From Trachythela sp. YZ-2020 (Eukaryota; Cnidaria; Anthozoa; Malacalcyonacea; Clavulariidae), in NCBI GenBank assembly GCA_016169945.1, contig JADLSH010000369.1, positions 7,272,001-7,336,000 of the forward strand: 64,000 nucleotides of DNA. The letters are read 5' to 3'. Position 1 is the stretch's first letter, and each line of letters starts with the position of its first letter. The notes beneath the pieces were generated by a model, which was not told where the DNA came from, made no database searches, and worked only from the letters and a program-made list of their open reading frames with translations. Positions 11,992 through 25,278 of the stretch are shown here, piece by piece. The position numbers were made by a program, and so were the translations under genes.

Positions 11992-12053
11992 GTTATCTTG
12001 ACTTTCAGATTATAGTCACATGTGTTGTCGGAACAATTCAACACAAGCGTAGC
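11992..12053 (-). CDS. Integrin alpha exon 19 (calf-1)
   Basis: Encodes ATLVLNCSDNTCDYNLKVKI, matching the 'NCg.dn.C.p.L.v' calf-1 motif. Acceptor TTTTTAG, donor ATAAC/GTAATT. Confidence 0.92.
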
Positions 12054-12171
12054 CTAAAAACAATAAAATATACAAGTTATAAAAACTATATATGGTAATA
12101 TTATACCTCAACTTCAAATTGTCCAACCAGAAAGCTCAGTTTGTGCCACGTGAGCCTGCGTTCCTTTTGAC

Positions 12172-12213
12172 AATGTTCCACCCCATGTGGTGGAACACAT
12201 GGGGTGGAACATT
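12172..12213. repeat. Perfect 18-bp inverted repeat
   Basis: AATGTTCCACCCCATGTG and its exact inverse separated by 6 bases. Confidence 0.95.
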
Positions 12214-12263
12214 ATTCGCGTAGACCACGCGAGACAACACACCAGTGAACTCAATTTGGTTAC

Positions 12264-12833
12264 CTGGAACGATAACAGGCGGTGAAAAGTGAAGCCAAAA
12301 TAACAGTGCCTACGCCATCAAACGTGATTGATTTCACAACGGCCAAAGTTCAAAATAAGTTACGAAAATAGAAAAAAAACTTGAAAAGCTGTTAAAACCT
12401 GCACAATAACTTATTTTATCCCATATTTTTATGGCTTTCATAAACTTTTTGCACAAACTAGCTTATACGACTTATACGACTGACAAAAAACAAAATATTT
12501 TCGCTGTTTGAACAAAAACACTGAGAAAACTAACTTACTTCAGTCACTCAGTGACAAAGATATGTTTTCCTCCTAGTAATCTTTTTTAGCCAGTTACAAA
12601 GTAGAAACTACTTCGATTTGCAAAAAAACTGTTGTTTTTTTTCCAAAAAATAACACAAAAATAGAGTTTACGTACGGACCGCGTAGTAAATAAGTTGTGG
12701 GGGACTGAAACTGATGTTCGGACCGCGTGAAATTGACTTTTGAGGGACTGAAACTGACGTACGGACCGCGTAAAAGGACTGGGATTTAGGCTTCACTTTT
12801 TTCCGCCTGAATGATTGAATGTTATCGTTCCAG
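12264..12833. mobile_element. TIR element, CTGGAACGATAACA ends
   Basis: CTGGAACGATAACA...GAAAAGTGAAGCC on the left matches inverted GGCTTCAC...TGTTATCGTTCCAG on the right. Inside, ACGGACCGCG and GGGACTGAAACTGA repeat about three times. Confidence 0.75.
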
Positions 12834-12973
12834 ATATTAGAAATTTATGGAGTTCACTGCAACACACACGACTCAATGCGTGAAAATGGCGGGAAAACAA
12901 TATGGCGTTCGTGAGCTGTTGTTTGTAATTTCGTAAAAGATTTATTTAAATGACGATTTTCAAGAGGTATGTT

Positions 12974-13815
12974 CACTGACCTATACTAAATGGTCTGAAA
13001 AAAGTGTCCTCACCGTTGCTGACGTCATATAGGTCCTCGCATCGATGAAAATTACCGCATACCGATATTTTCCTTTTTTTTTTTGCTCGCGGGCGAATTT
13101 GTGTTTTTGAAATTTAACGAAGTTTGTTTTTAATTTTTTTTCAATTCTGTGTTGTTTTTTTTGCAAACTTTGCTGTTTTTGGTAAATATTTACTACCTTC
13201 GAGTTGAGAACAACCTAGTCCAAAATAGGAGTATATTTTCCTGTTGCAAGTTTGAAAACAAACATTTTAATTTTAAATAAAATGATGGCTTCGGTATGTT
13301 TTTATACACGACCACAAGAGCTTCGGGCCATCGATGATTGCTGGTATTTATGCTATAGTTTTTCCATAAAATTTGTCGTGTTATGTAAGTATTAACCTTC
13401 TGTTGACATGAAACTTTTTGCCGACAACCTTTCCTGGTATTATACTGAGTAAAAGACTGTTTTTGTGGAGTTTTCTACGGCTATTTGAGATTTTTCTGAA
13501 TATGTATACGACTTTTATAATTAAGAGTTGAAAACATACTTGACAGCCCGCCAATTTCATAAAGATCACATTTAGTATAAACTGACTTACTTTCTACAAT
13601 GATTTCGCAGCAATTTCTCGCCTCAAAAACACAAAATTAGGAATTTTTTTGAGTTTGAAACAATAAAAATATAGAACCGAACCGTTTATCAACGCATTTC
13701 TAAGTCAGCGAATTTACGCATGAGAGCAAAGACCTATATGACGTGAGCAGTGGTGAGGACACCGAGCTCCTGATAAAATAGATTGCGCGCTCAGTCCATT
13801 TAGTATAGGTCAGTG
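12974..13815. mobile_element. TIR element, CACTGACCTATACTAAATGG ends
   Basis: Exact 20-bp TIRs, with a second inner inverted pair (GTGTCCTCACC / GGTGAGGACAC; ACGTCATATAGGTC / GACCTATATGACGT). No transposase frame seen. Confidence 0.85.
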
Positions 13816-13885
13816 GGTATGTTACCTTCAATGACCCAAAGGATACAAGCTCAAATATTTTAAAGGGAAAACGTCAAAAACTCAG

Positions 13886-13986
13886 GTCCCCCTCCGCTCG
13901 GGGGATTCAGCAAAATATTACCCTCAGTATAAATATTACCCTCACTTCGGGTAATATTTCGCCGAATCCCCCTCGCTCCGGGTCTA
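13886..13986. repeat. Hairpin, CCCCTCCGCTCGGGGGATTC arms
   Basis: Imperfect palindrome with inner ATATTACCCTC / GGGTAATATT arms. Past it, a fragment related to the 2003-2470 MITE lies at 14078-14163. Confidence 0.7.
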
Positions 13987-14577
13987 TAAATGATAAAAGT
14001 AGTATATAATTACGTTACAATTCGCAGTCACAATTGTACAGCCCTGCGGCCGGTTGTCTTACTAAGTACTAACTTCCAGACGAAGAAGATGAAAGTTGAT
14101 GAAAGTTGGTTGTCAAACGCGAACGAGAGTTGCAAATCTCATCCTCGTTTGACCAGCGTTTAAAAGCAATTAAAATACGATATTTATAGAACTTTATAAA
14201 ACTCAACGAATACCAAAAACAATGGAGTATGAGAGCAGAATCGTTAAGCCTTTAACGAAGGTCTCTATAATAGCATTCAGTAAAAACAAGCGCTGATTGG
14301 CTGGAAGCTGTGTTTCTAGAACCGATGAAAACACGGTTGAAAATTGAAAATGTTCGCTACGAGCCTACGGCATGAATGAAGTATTAAACAACAGTTTCCA
14401 ATAAGATTTTACAAGAAATGACGTTAGCTATTTATTCCTTTTGTCTCACATCAAATGTCTTGTCAATTTTATAACATTTGACGTAGCTTCGCATTCCCAT
14501 GCGTTTCCATAATTAGATAGAAAGACGGAAAATGTCTTCTATTTGTATTTACCATCAAGGCAGTTAAGATAGCATAC

Positions 14578-14724
14578 CTTTTCACTGATGGATGCTTGCC
14601 TTTCGTCAAGAACCGGACACAATTTGGTGCTTTCACAATCTGCTGGTGAGATCAGTTCATATTTCAATGTAAAAACAATGTCAGTCGTTCCTTGGCTTAG
14701 AGCATCAGTCAGCCTGTTTTTGCC
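14578..14724 (-). CDS. Integrin alpha exon 18 (thigh/calf-1)
   Basis: 49 codons, phase 0 both ends, with NRLTDALSQGTTDIVFTLKY ('D.ltpi.i...y') and CPVLDERQASISEK. Acceptor TTATAG, donor AAAG/GTATGC. Confidence 0.9.
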
Positions 14725-15216
14725 CTATAACATATGACCAAACATGAAAAGTTAACAAGAATAGGTATAAAGGACGTTTTCCATCACGTTCACATCGACG
14801 GGACGGCGACTTATTTGAGTCACGTGACTTCAACTTTCACGTTATACACACCTACAGCGCATGTCCAAACTGGTTCGCTTGTCCTGCGCAGACAAAGTAA
14901 CCGTATTGGAAAACGGTCTTGACTTCATCTAATATTATTCAAACGAAAATAATTACGCATACAGTATGCTGAAAGTATGCTGAATAATTTCGCTCAGAAA
15001 CGGAAAATATATGAATGCTTACAGTGATTTATTTAAAAACACTGAATATCCTAACAAAGAAGTGTGTAAAAAATCTTCAAAAGAAGTGACTTTGCCAGTT
15101 AATATGTTTCTTGCGTATAAGACCACAGGATTACTACACATAATAAAATAATTAACATTACTTTCTCACTTTGATAACCGCAAGTTGACCATCGTCTGCT
15201 ACACGAAAATAATTTA

Positions 15217-18200
15217 GACCGCGTTTACACCAGAGCAAAAGATTCCGGATTCGCTAAAGTTACCGGATTTTAGTATTCGGATACGTAAACTGCATGTTTA
15301 CACTAAAACAGAGGGCCCTGTACCGGGTTCCGAAATCCCGACCAATTTTCACTTCAAATCCCGTTATCCCGCCATGACTCATCCCGATCCCGCCATTCTT
15401 TTTGATACTGCTTCAACCAAGTTACTAGAAATACATGCATGCAGAATCCCCTCGCCCATTCGAACCACACAATTTACTCCCCCAAAAGTTATTGTAACAT
15501 GAAGTACTGAGTCGATCAATGTAACCATGGTAACACGCAACACTGTATATTTCTCTTAGTTTGTACAAAATATTGATAAGATTTGTTAATGTTACCTATA
15601 ATATTATCAATTGCCCAACTATATAAAGTAGGTATGCTATTACGTACTCTTTTAGCTTTGATTTAATGTAAAATTCAACCTTAGAAGTCTCACAAAACAT
15701 TTCGAAATTTTCACAAAACAGTACTTTTATACTTCTTTTCGCACTTGTTTTTGAGATTTAATATGTTGTTTCTTATTCTATAACAAATGAATTAATACTA
15801 AAATACCTTTCAACATTAATTAATGTTGTATTGACCACACAGGATGACATACGCATTTTCAAATCCACAAAACTATAATATACTGCATGCCAATACGGCA
15901 AAAGCAAGTATACAAAATAGACACTTACGCGTTTAAAACTCTTTAAAACTCGAAAATCTTGTCTTTCTTCGGTCTTTTGACTGTTTTTTCCTTCTGTTCC
16001 ACTAAATAATTTTCATTTATCTCTCTTTAGAGACTTTTTGGCTGTTTTATATGCCCCGACTCCCGAGTACAAACAGTTTTCTCTCGGTCGCCACTTGTTT
16101 CCATCTACCAAACTGACGTTACGTCATTTTTTCAACTTTGAAGTAAAGTTAAAACTTGACTTAACCTCAGAAACCTAAAATACCCCTAACCCAAAACCCC
16201 AAAACCTACCCTAAACCAAACCTAACCAAAATATTAAGAAAAAAAAAAAAAACGAATATGAAAAAAAAATGAAAAAAAAAAAGAAAAATTGTGATGGGTC
16301 AGTTTGATAGACCTTTTCTCTCGGTCTGAACTCGCGCATGCGCATAACGTAGAAAACCGTCCATTGCATAATGGCGGACAACTTTGCATTCCGCTATGTT
16401 GTCACATACCCGGGGGTAAATATCCGAGCGGAATTAATACCCTCGCACGGCGCTTCGCGCCCGGCTCGGGGATTATTTAGGGGTAGACAATGTATAGCAA
16501 TGTTTCCAAAGAACATGATGGCGACAATTGACTACACAGTTTACACCAGAGTCAAAAATAGTAAATGCGTCTAAATCGCAATAATCATTCTTAAAAAGCG
16601 TAAATTTCAGCCTTGGAAGCATAATTTTCTCTGCTCGCTTATTTGACCTATGTTTGCGTAACCTGCTCCACTTTCCACTAATGCATCCGTCAAATCCAAT
16701 CATGCCCATCCCCCCGGGCCACCGTGGGGCATTTGATACTTTGACTCCTTCCTGGGGTGGGGGATTTGGAAGCTAATCTTTGCCTGTTTTGAACCTTAAA
16801 ACCATTGGGCCAAAAGGAAGGACTTTCGCAACAATGTTCCACATTATTTTGCTCCTAACTAAGCATAGTTTGTTCATATGGACACAATGCCAATTTGATA
16901 TAGTTTTTAACATACAGTACATGCGTACAAAATTATTAGTATTTGCTATGTAGTTTGTTTTTCCTTAAAGTGTCTATATATTTAATAATTATTCGCCGAA
17001 GGCGAGGTGAATATCGGTGAATATCGGTGAATAATAACAGAGACGAAGTCGAGGTTTTTATTCACCGATATTCACCGAGCCTGAGGCGAATAATTGTTTT
17101 AGTGCACCAAGCGGCTTAAAAACGCTTTAGGTGATTATCGCGTATTAATCCGAGGTAGCGCAACCAATCAGCGTTGAGAATTTTCAATAATCACCTATGT
17201 AATTTTACTAATTTGTAATACCTCTTTTCAAAGTGGAATAAGGTTCCCCGGGGTGCGGAATTTGCCACTGACCTACGGTTCCATCATGGGGCGTTTTCAC
17301 TTGTTTGTGATCCCGACTGTGGGGCATTAGCACCATTTTTACAAAATTTGTCAATGGTCAGAGGGGTGGGCCGGGGGTGGTGATAGGCACCCTTGGAGTT
17401 GACTGATGCATAAGCACAACAATAGCAGAACTGAGGTCCTTTGCGATTAAAAATTTGCTCAAAAGATGCCTTTTACCGATACGCAATGAATGATCAAACT
17501 TCGAATTTTACCAAAGATTGGTGAAACCATCGAAAAAAATCGTGTTTCTAAATCGCCGATAGTAAATTGTATTACAAAATCACAACTTTGTGCATTATAA
17601 CGGTCACGTGATGGTGCTTTCAACACACGTTGGAGAGAAGTTACGTGGATCTTTGAACTTTGCCGGCCTTCCAAACCCGGTCATATATATATTAACGATG
17701 TTTGCATAAAGGCACGCGTCCGCATGTGGACCACTCCATGGCAACAACAATAGGATAGAGTAGGATACAGATTACTGATAGACACTGGTATGCATATTAA
17801 GGGTACAGATAACCAGGATGGATAGGCGATGGCACGAAGCAATGGAGTGCTTCAAATACATTGATACCGGATACCAACAGATTTAAAATGCAAAAACAGC
17901 TAGAATTTTTTGTCATAAATCCTGTATCTCGCTAAATCACGAGCTACTTCACAATCCCGCTTCCCGCGATGATATTAAATATCGCTTCCCGTTTCGTATT
18001 TTTCTTAAAATCCCGAATCCCACTCAAAATTTTGGCCCATCCCGCCATCCCGCAAAACCGGTACAGACCCCTCAAAACAGCATGGAGATATAGGTTTTCG
18101 GATACGAGCGTTTACACTGCATTCATAACAAACAAAAACTTTCTTTAAATTCGGTTTTCGGATTAGTATAAAGTTTATCTTCTCTGTTAATAAATTTAAC

Positions 18201-18400
18201 AAACGTTCAAAGAAGCTAAGAAAGTACTTCTAGCCGCCAGAAAAGGTTGCGGATTCGTCGAGGTAACCATTTACAAGTCGAATTTTATCGGATTCCAATG
18301 TTTCCGGATACAAAGTTTCTACATTATTTCCGGATTCAAAGTTTCCGGCTCAAAACCGAGATGATTCCCTATCGGATTTGTCGCTGCGTGTGTAAACGGG
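15217..18400. mobile_element. Nested DNA-element remnants in the exon 17-18 intron
   Basis: An inner element (about 15311-18074) has diverged TIRs GGGCCCTGTACCGG / CCGGTACAGACCCC with many CCCGATCCCG-like motifs near both ends. Around it, GTTTACAC-bearing ends with TTCCGGATTC motifs suggest an older element. A hairpin at 16985-17102 (TTCGCCGAAGGCGAG arms) and interstitial CCTAAACC-like repeats (16150-16225) lie within. Confidence 0.5.
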
Positions 18401-18522
18401 AACATGAATCCGATACTATAAAACGTTTCAGATTCTTGATGAATCTGGAATCTTTCGCTCTACTCTCTAGTGTACTAACGGGGTCTATGTGAAAAGCATC
18501 TATAAATGATATGCGTACACAC

Positions 18523-18686
18523 CTCTACATGAATCTGGGAGAAATTCTTACACTCGGTATCGTTCCTTGTACTAAGCATCACGGTGTCTGTCTTTTCATA
18601 TATATTTTCCCCATTCTCAACAAGGAACACTCGCTTAGAGGATTTTTTCGATGTTTCTGCGTCCAAATCAAGCTTGTATTTTATTT
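18523..18686 (-). CDS. Integrin alpha exon 17 (thigh)
   Basis: Encodes IKYKLDLDAETSKKSSKRVF, the 'y...LD......RvfF' thigh signature, then TECKNFSQIHVE with a conserved Cys. Acceptor TTATAG, donor GAG/GTGTGT. Confidence 0.92.
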
Positions 18687-18996
18687 CTATAAGAAATATA
18701 TAATTTAGTTTGCCCCGTTTTCCTATATCAGGAAAGGTTTATCATAATAATTGCTATAACTAAACACGTTTCTAAACATATTTAGCATTCAGACCACAAA
18801 ACAATTGGCGTTTCAAACTCTACTCAAAATCATGACATCTGGCGGAAGAGAAAATAAGTAAATTGAAATAAACGCAAAAGGAGACCTTTCGTTACATCTT
18901 CTCTGCCATTTTTTATAAGATCTAACAATGAATTCCAATAGTGTGGACTTTGAAGCAACTTTTAAAATATAATAAGATGAAAAATTTCTAGCCCAC

Positions 18997-19052
18997 CTTG
19001 TTGTCCTGTAACGCTCTTGCCAGTGTATAAAAAGCATACTAAGGCGTCCAAA
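18997..19052 (-). CDS. Integrin alpha exon 16 (thigh)
   Basis: Encodes LDALVCFLYTGKSVTGQQ, matching the 'CF...ytG..v' strand. The acceptor TTATTAG/T was chosen because only it keeps phase with exon 15. Donor CAAG/GTGGGC. Confidence 0.88.
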
Positions 19053-19742
19053 CTAATAAAAATATAATATAAATATTAAAATGGTACGACTCTATATGTG
19101 CTGCACGAGTGTATAAAAAACGGAATCCATCTTTTATGCCTAATAATTTTCAAAATATTGACCCTTATTTTAGTCTTGTTTTAAAGCTCGTTCATTTCTC
19201 TTTCTAACAATTAAGTGGTTATTTGTGCCTTTAGCACAAGTAATAACGGCACAAGAGAAAATTTAGTAGAACACATCATTTTTAGATGCGATCTAGTTCT
19301 GCAATTTTACCGTGTTATTTCATAGTCGAGTTTGAAATTCTTGAATTTTCTTGTTTAAACTTTAATACTATCGTTGTCACACGAAAGAAAGTATCAAGAA
19401 GTATTTAAAAAACGTTTTAAAAGATATTGAGACGAGAGTAGATTAATTTGAATTGATTACCGCGCGAAAAACACACACATAAGATTAAAGATAGATGTCC
19501 AGAAAGAAATGCGATGGCGATCAGTCGAATCCAGTATATAATATAATTACGACACTGGGAAAATGAAACTTGTCTCCCGCACCCTCCCCTCCCCCTATAC
19601 TATCCAGTAATCGCCAGTAACGAAGTACGATTATTTTTTTTTAACTAATTTTTTTTTTTTTTTTACTTTTTTTTTACGAATATTTTATCGACTTGTCAGC
19701 AAAAACTGGAAACGAGTTGTCACGATGGATCTGAGTACAGAG

Positions 19743-19890
19743 TGCGAAACGTACGTGTCGGACCGATTTCAGATGCACGTTAATGATATTTGAAAAATAC
19801 GTGGCAAACGTCATCATGACAACATCAACTCAAAACATTCGTCATTAACATTCAGCAAAACCCAAAATCGGCCCGATCGTAGCGTTTTTG
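19743..19890. mobile_element. Diverged relative of the 3511-3661 MITE
   Basis: Shares ATTTCAGATGCACGT, ATATTTGAAAAATA, ATTCAGCAAAAC and GGCCCGA blocks in the same order. The rest of 19053-20355 shows only poly-T and GT-rich stretches. Confidence 0.7.
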
Positions 19891-20355
19891 CATGTGCACG
19901 TCAAGTTGTCAACACGTGCTTGGCATAATTCACTCAGGCTGTTACAAGATGTTACTGCTTGTCATTTGCCAAGTTGGTTAATGGTTCGAGAATTTATATT
20001 TTGTTTCAGTAGGACTTTTACTTAAGTAAAAATTTTCAATACTTTGCTGAACGCTGCATACAATGTTGGTTTATAATCATCGAATGGGGTTAGGCATATG
20101 CTCAGAGACCAACACAACGATGGCTATACCGGAGGAGGAATGGGGGCAGTGTTATTTGGCGTATGTAGGGAAGGGTAATGTTATTCAGGTGGGCGAATGA
20201 TGTTAATATAAGGTAGGCAAAATATTACACATTAAAAATTTCCGATGCTGCCCGAAATCTCGCAAGAAATGTACTGATTAATTATTCCATGATTGCATGT
20301 AGCACAATGCTACCAAAAGTTCATGTTAGATGAAAAGCACAGAAATGCTTCTTAC

Positions 20356-20460
20356 CATTGTTTTCCTTTATTATCTGCACAGTCTTTAGTGAAATTATCC
20401 ACAGGAATTTCTCTTTTGCTCAGAGTCATCGTTACTCTCAAATTCATGACTGGCCGAGTC
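20356..20460 (-). CDS. Integrin alpha exon 15 (thigh start)
   Basis: Encodes TRPVMNLRVTMTLSKREIPV and then DNFTKDCADNKGKQ. The RPV motif marks the propeller-to-thigh boundary in integrins; the Cys is the first thigh cysteine. Acceptor CTATAG, donor AATG/GTAAGA. Confidence 0.92.
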
Positions 20461-20785
20461 CTATAGAAGAAATAAACATATGACATATACACTATATGTT
20501 ATTTTGGCTAAACGAAATATATTAGCTTTAGTTACAATATAAGACTTTCCCGCCAAAGAATGTACAGCTTTCTACTGACGTTGCATAAAGCCAGTTTTCC
20601 ACTAGGCGAAGAAGAAGACAAATGATGCCGACAAAGGAAAAAGTTGCTTCGCGCGAACAAATTCGCGTAGAGGAAAACGGGTTTAAAGATCGTTTCCACA
20701 TACAGTGGCAGAAACTTGCAGAAATATTGGGATGCAAATTAAGGTCACCAACATATTCCCGCACATATAAAATACATGTTATTAT

Positions 20786-23535
20786 TATTATAACTTTATT
20801 TTGATACGGGACTATTTCACTAACTATACACAAAGTATACAACTAACTGTATACAAAGAGAAAACAAAATGAGTGATCTTCCAATAGGCCGTATATATAA
20901 AAACTATTCCAATAAGGGAAATTATGATTACTTTCGTAGCTTATTTTTGAATGATTGGATAGTTTGAGATCTTTTAACATCACAAGGTAAGCTATTCCAA
21001 GCCACCGCACCCATGTAACTAAATGATTTTTTCTTGAAATTAGTGTTTGGTTTAGGTGGAAGATAATTATATTGCACCTGTCTCGTTTGGTAATTGTGTA
21101 CATCATCGGTTCTTTGAAATAAATTTGATATGGAGCTTGGAACCATTGAATTTTTGACCTTAAAGTGTAGCAAGTTGCTGGTTCCTTCGAGTCTCCAGGT
21201 TATTAAGGTTTAGATGTTGTAGAACATGTGAACGGACATCATATCCACACTTGGTAATAATACGCGCAACTCTGTTTTCTAAACGCTGTAGTTTATCAGA
21301 AAGCGTGGAGTCGAGGCCGCCCCATATCTGTGAACAGTATTCAAAGTATGGTTGTACTAATGTTTTATAAGCCATTAGTAAAGTTTCAAGGTCTAAAAAC
21401 CTTTGTTTATTTTAGCTGTTATTGCATTCACCTGTTCATTCCAACTTAACGTCTCATCTAGCATTAGACCCAATGACTTAATCGTTTTAACTCGTTTAAT
21501 TTTTTCTGTACCAAGATAGATTGGAGGATCTGTTTCTATTAAATTTAGTCTTTGATAAGATCCTATAATCATATATTCTGTTTTCTTAGTGTTTAGACTG
21601 AGTTTATTTGCAGTCAACCAGTCAGATACATTTTTTAAGTCATTATTTTATAGTGCATTAGATCTATCAATTTGGGTATCATCAGCAAACATGTTACAAT
21701 TGGGAAGCAATTGGGAAGGTCATTTATATACAGTATAGTAGGAATAACAAGGGACCATGAATTGACCCCTGTTGTATTCCACTGATCATGTTTGACGCTT
21801 GAGAGATATTTCCATTTACCATGGCAACACTGTGAGTGATTGGATAAGTATGATGAAAACCATTTGTGGGTAGTCCCCGTTATACCGTAACAGCTAAGTT
21901 TATTTAGTAGTATATTTGGTGAGTAACTGTGTCGAATGCCTTCTTAAGATCAAGAAAGACGACACCGTTTAACTCCCCAATATCAATGTTATGATATAGC
22001 GTATCTGTGATTTCTAGTAATGCAGTTACAGTGCAATATGCAGTTCTAAAACCATGTTGGGAGGTAGATAATAGGTTCTCATCTTGCAAATATAAGTAAA
22101 GTTGGTTATGGGCAACCTTCTCCATTACTTTAGCAACAGTTGAGATCACTACAGATATTGGTCTATAATTATTCATATCATGTTTTGGTCCATTTTTGTA
22201 AATTGGAGCGTGACTTTGGAAATTTTCCAGTCGTGTGGAAATGTACCTTCGGATAACGATTTATTAAATATAATAGTTAGATGGTTTGCTATAATTGGTG
22301 CTGCTATGTTTACAAGTTTGGGAACCAAACTTGCTCCTTGTTGATGGAAATGTTCGATAAAAGATGAAGCATTTCTTGCTGGGATACTTCTCGGAAGTGG
22401 AATTGAGCATTTGTAACGTTTATGTAGGACTCAGGTTGTTTTCTGGTTACAGGAATTTCCCGAGACAGCCGCTGTCCAATGAAATACTTCGATGAAATGT
22501 TTGTTCAAGGCATTTGGGATATCCTTATCCTTTATTTCTTCATTATTTTCATTTTCAATGTGACCTATACGAAGTTTTCGACTGTTTGTTTGTTTGTCAA
22601 TTTATTTATACTTTTCCACGTGTTTTTATGTTGCCTTTGTTGTTCTTAATTTCGTCTATATATAGTAAGTCTTGATTGTATTTTTTATCCGTCGATTATA
22701 CTGATTTTTAGCAATTTTATAACACTCCCAATCATTGGGGTTGTTTGTTTTCTTTTGCCATTTATTAGTGAAGTTTTGTTTATTCAAGATGCTCTTGTTT
22801 TGCCTATAGTCTGCGTTTGGTGCATGTTTGTCAATGATTTTCATGAATTTACTTTTCCATATAAGCCATGCTTTGTTATCATCATTACAATATTCAAGAT
22901 TAAGTGAAGCAAAGTAGTTAAGGTCTTGCACAAAGCTTCAGCATTGAAATGTTTAAAATCACGATATTCTATGATGTTACTATTTCCTTTAAGCTTGGAG
23001 ATTTGCGAACACCATATATTAGATAGTGATCACTAATTGTTATTTTTGAGACTCCGGCTGAAGTTATAAAATCAGGTTAATTAGAATAAAAATGATCAAT
23101 TAAGGTCTGTGTATCCTTGGTAACTCTAGTAGGTTCTTCGATTTTTTGGTTATATTGAAATAAGTCTATAAGAAATCTCCCATTATGATACTTTCTTTGT
23201 CCTCGTAATCAATTTGTTGCAGTAATTTTTCAAATTCCTTAAGTTTGTCAGTTGATGAGTTTGGTGGTCTATACCAGGTAGTTATATGAGAAGTGGTTTC
23301 ATTTTAGGTTTTAGAATTTCAATAGTAAGAGCTTCAATTTCATTGTTGTTTAAATAAAGTCTTTCACGAAAATTTATTGTATTTCTAATATAGAACCCTA
23401 CACCCCCTCCTGATCTATTTCTATTTTTGGCAATCCATGTATATAACCATTAATATAAATGAGATCTGTTGGGAAGTCAGAATCAAGTCTTGCTTCATTT
23501 AAACCTGTCACATCAAGTTCTTGTTCATACATGTA
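20786..23535 (-). pseudogene. 5'-truncated LINE with broken endonuclease/RT frame
   Basis: Minus-strand pieces in several frames, in order: endonuclease C-terminus (GGGVGFYIRN near 23400), linker, RT (NNYRPISVV, then FLDLKKAFDTVTH), and post-RT domain (LVQPYFEYCSQIWGGL; MGAVAWNSLPCDVK). Many frameshifts; dead copy. The tail is an (ATA)n run near 20780. Domain order fits a Jockey/CR1-like LINE. Confidence 0.88.
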
Positions 23536-25232
23536 TACGTGTGACGAGAGACGTTCTTATTGCAAAGAAGTTTGTTGAGATTACCACATTGGCTGACATT
23601 GGAGTGCTTAAGCAAGCGACGTTTTTCATTCAAGAACGCCTATACCGGAAGCAAATCGAGCCGTTATAGATGGCGACTGCCGTTCTTGTTTGAAACCACC
23701 AACGTGGAATTAGATTGACTGCCGTTCTTGATTTCAAGCACAAACTGCTGACGCCATAATTATGTACACGTGTTGTCAAAAACGTCGCTTGCTTAAGCTC
23801 TCTAATGACAATACCCAAGTTTTGCATGTACGCTTTTTCTAGCAAATCAACTTTTTCCTTTGTCCGCGTGGTTTTTGTATCTGCGAATGCAGATTTATGT
23901 GTTAGCTTGTAACCAATCAGCGACGGCTGGCTAAAAATGACGTAATTATAATGTTACTCTTTGATCGCTATGTGTAAGTGGATTGATATTGACTATTTCA
24001 AGATGGCGGACTACTGAAGGGCGAGCATCAAACCAACGATATTTTTATTTTCTGTACTATTTTGAACATGGTAAAAGTTGAGGGAGTATTTTTAGTAAGT
24101 GTTTTGATAACATTTTGCTCTGTGGAAATGATTCGCCAATTTACAAAAAGTATTGTCGTCTATTGACTTGACTTGACTTGACCTGCTATATATCAATGTA
24201 ATTTGAATCAGGAACAAGGTAAGCCTTTTTAAATATTGTACGAATATCCTGCATTATTCGAGCTCTTATTTGGGCTAAAGTTCACTCATAAGTGTTAAAA
24301 TAATATACCATATGTATTCACAACACTATTTGGGTCAAATCGACAATAGTTCATGGTCATTGACATTTCCATAGTCAACATCACCTCCTACTAAGTTTAC
24401 TTTTGATATAAAGATATAGGCACAGTTTGGCATTTCTTTTTCAAACTGTTGTGAATATAGGTGATATGTAATATGGTGCATGTATGTGGTGTGTAAGTAG
24501 TGCTGTTATCTAGAACAGAGTTACGAGTTACAAATTTAATTCCCAAGTATAAAAGACTAAAATCTGAAGGTTTAACAATTGTTTTAAAAATTTCACCCAT
24601 GGACTATTGATGGTTTTCATGTGATATCAAAGCGGCCATGCTGGTGGACAACTTCAAAGTTCCGATGTTTATCAGAGCAAATAATTCATGGATATTTATT
24701 TGTTTTAAGGTATTTTTCCACTAGCAAGGGCAGACGTGAAAACCACCAATAGTCCCTCATCCCTCTATGCGCAGTTTTTTAAAAGCAATATAAAAATTCA
24801 TAGCGGCAATTGCGAAATATATTCAATAAATTTATTCCTTGAAAAGCCACTGCGATCCTCCTATGCGATCATCTCCTCCTCTGCGGAGGAGAGGGGAAAA
24901 GTTGAACTCTTCAATTACGCTATGAAATTATACAATTATGTAAATTTACATGAGCAGATACATGTACGCCTGGCGTACTTATACAGTGATAATATATACG
25001 TTGCCAAAATTTGTTATTGCGCCACGCGAACATAACATAATTATTTAGTACGTTTAATACTACAAAACATGCTTAGGCAGCACTTTCCTTGCGATAGTAA
25101 CTACTAGTTTTATAATTTTTATAATGTGATAGGTTATGCTGACAAAGAAGAAAATTTATTCGTGCTGAAACTGTCATGCAGGGAAAACGGGATTATAGTC
25201 TTCTGAATAAATCATATCATATATTACAATAC
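23536..25232. other. Intron with an inverted repeat
   Basis: GCTTAAGCAAGCGACGTTTTT at about 23607 is mirrored by AAAAACGTCGCTTGCTTAAG near 23777, with GACTGCCGTTCTTG repeated between. Nothing else recognised. Confidence 0.6.
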
Positions 25233-25278
25233 CTTAGCAGTAAAACTCTATCACTCTGCCAAGCGCCGACAGCAATGT
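25233..25278 (-). CDS. Integrin alpha exon 14 (blade 7, 46 bases)
   Basis: A small exon encoding DIAVGAWQSDRVLLLR after joining, equal to the 'PDliVGAf..d.a.l.R' end of the propeller. Acceptor GTTTAG, donor CTAAG/GTATTG. Confidence 0.92.
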
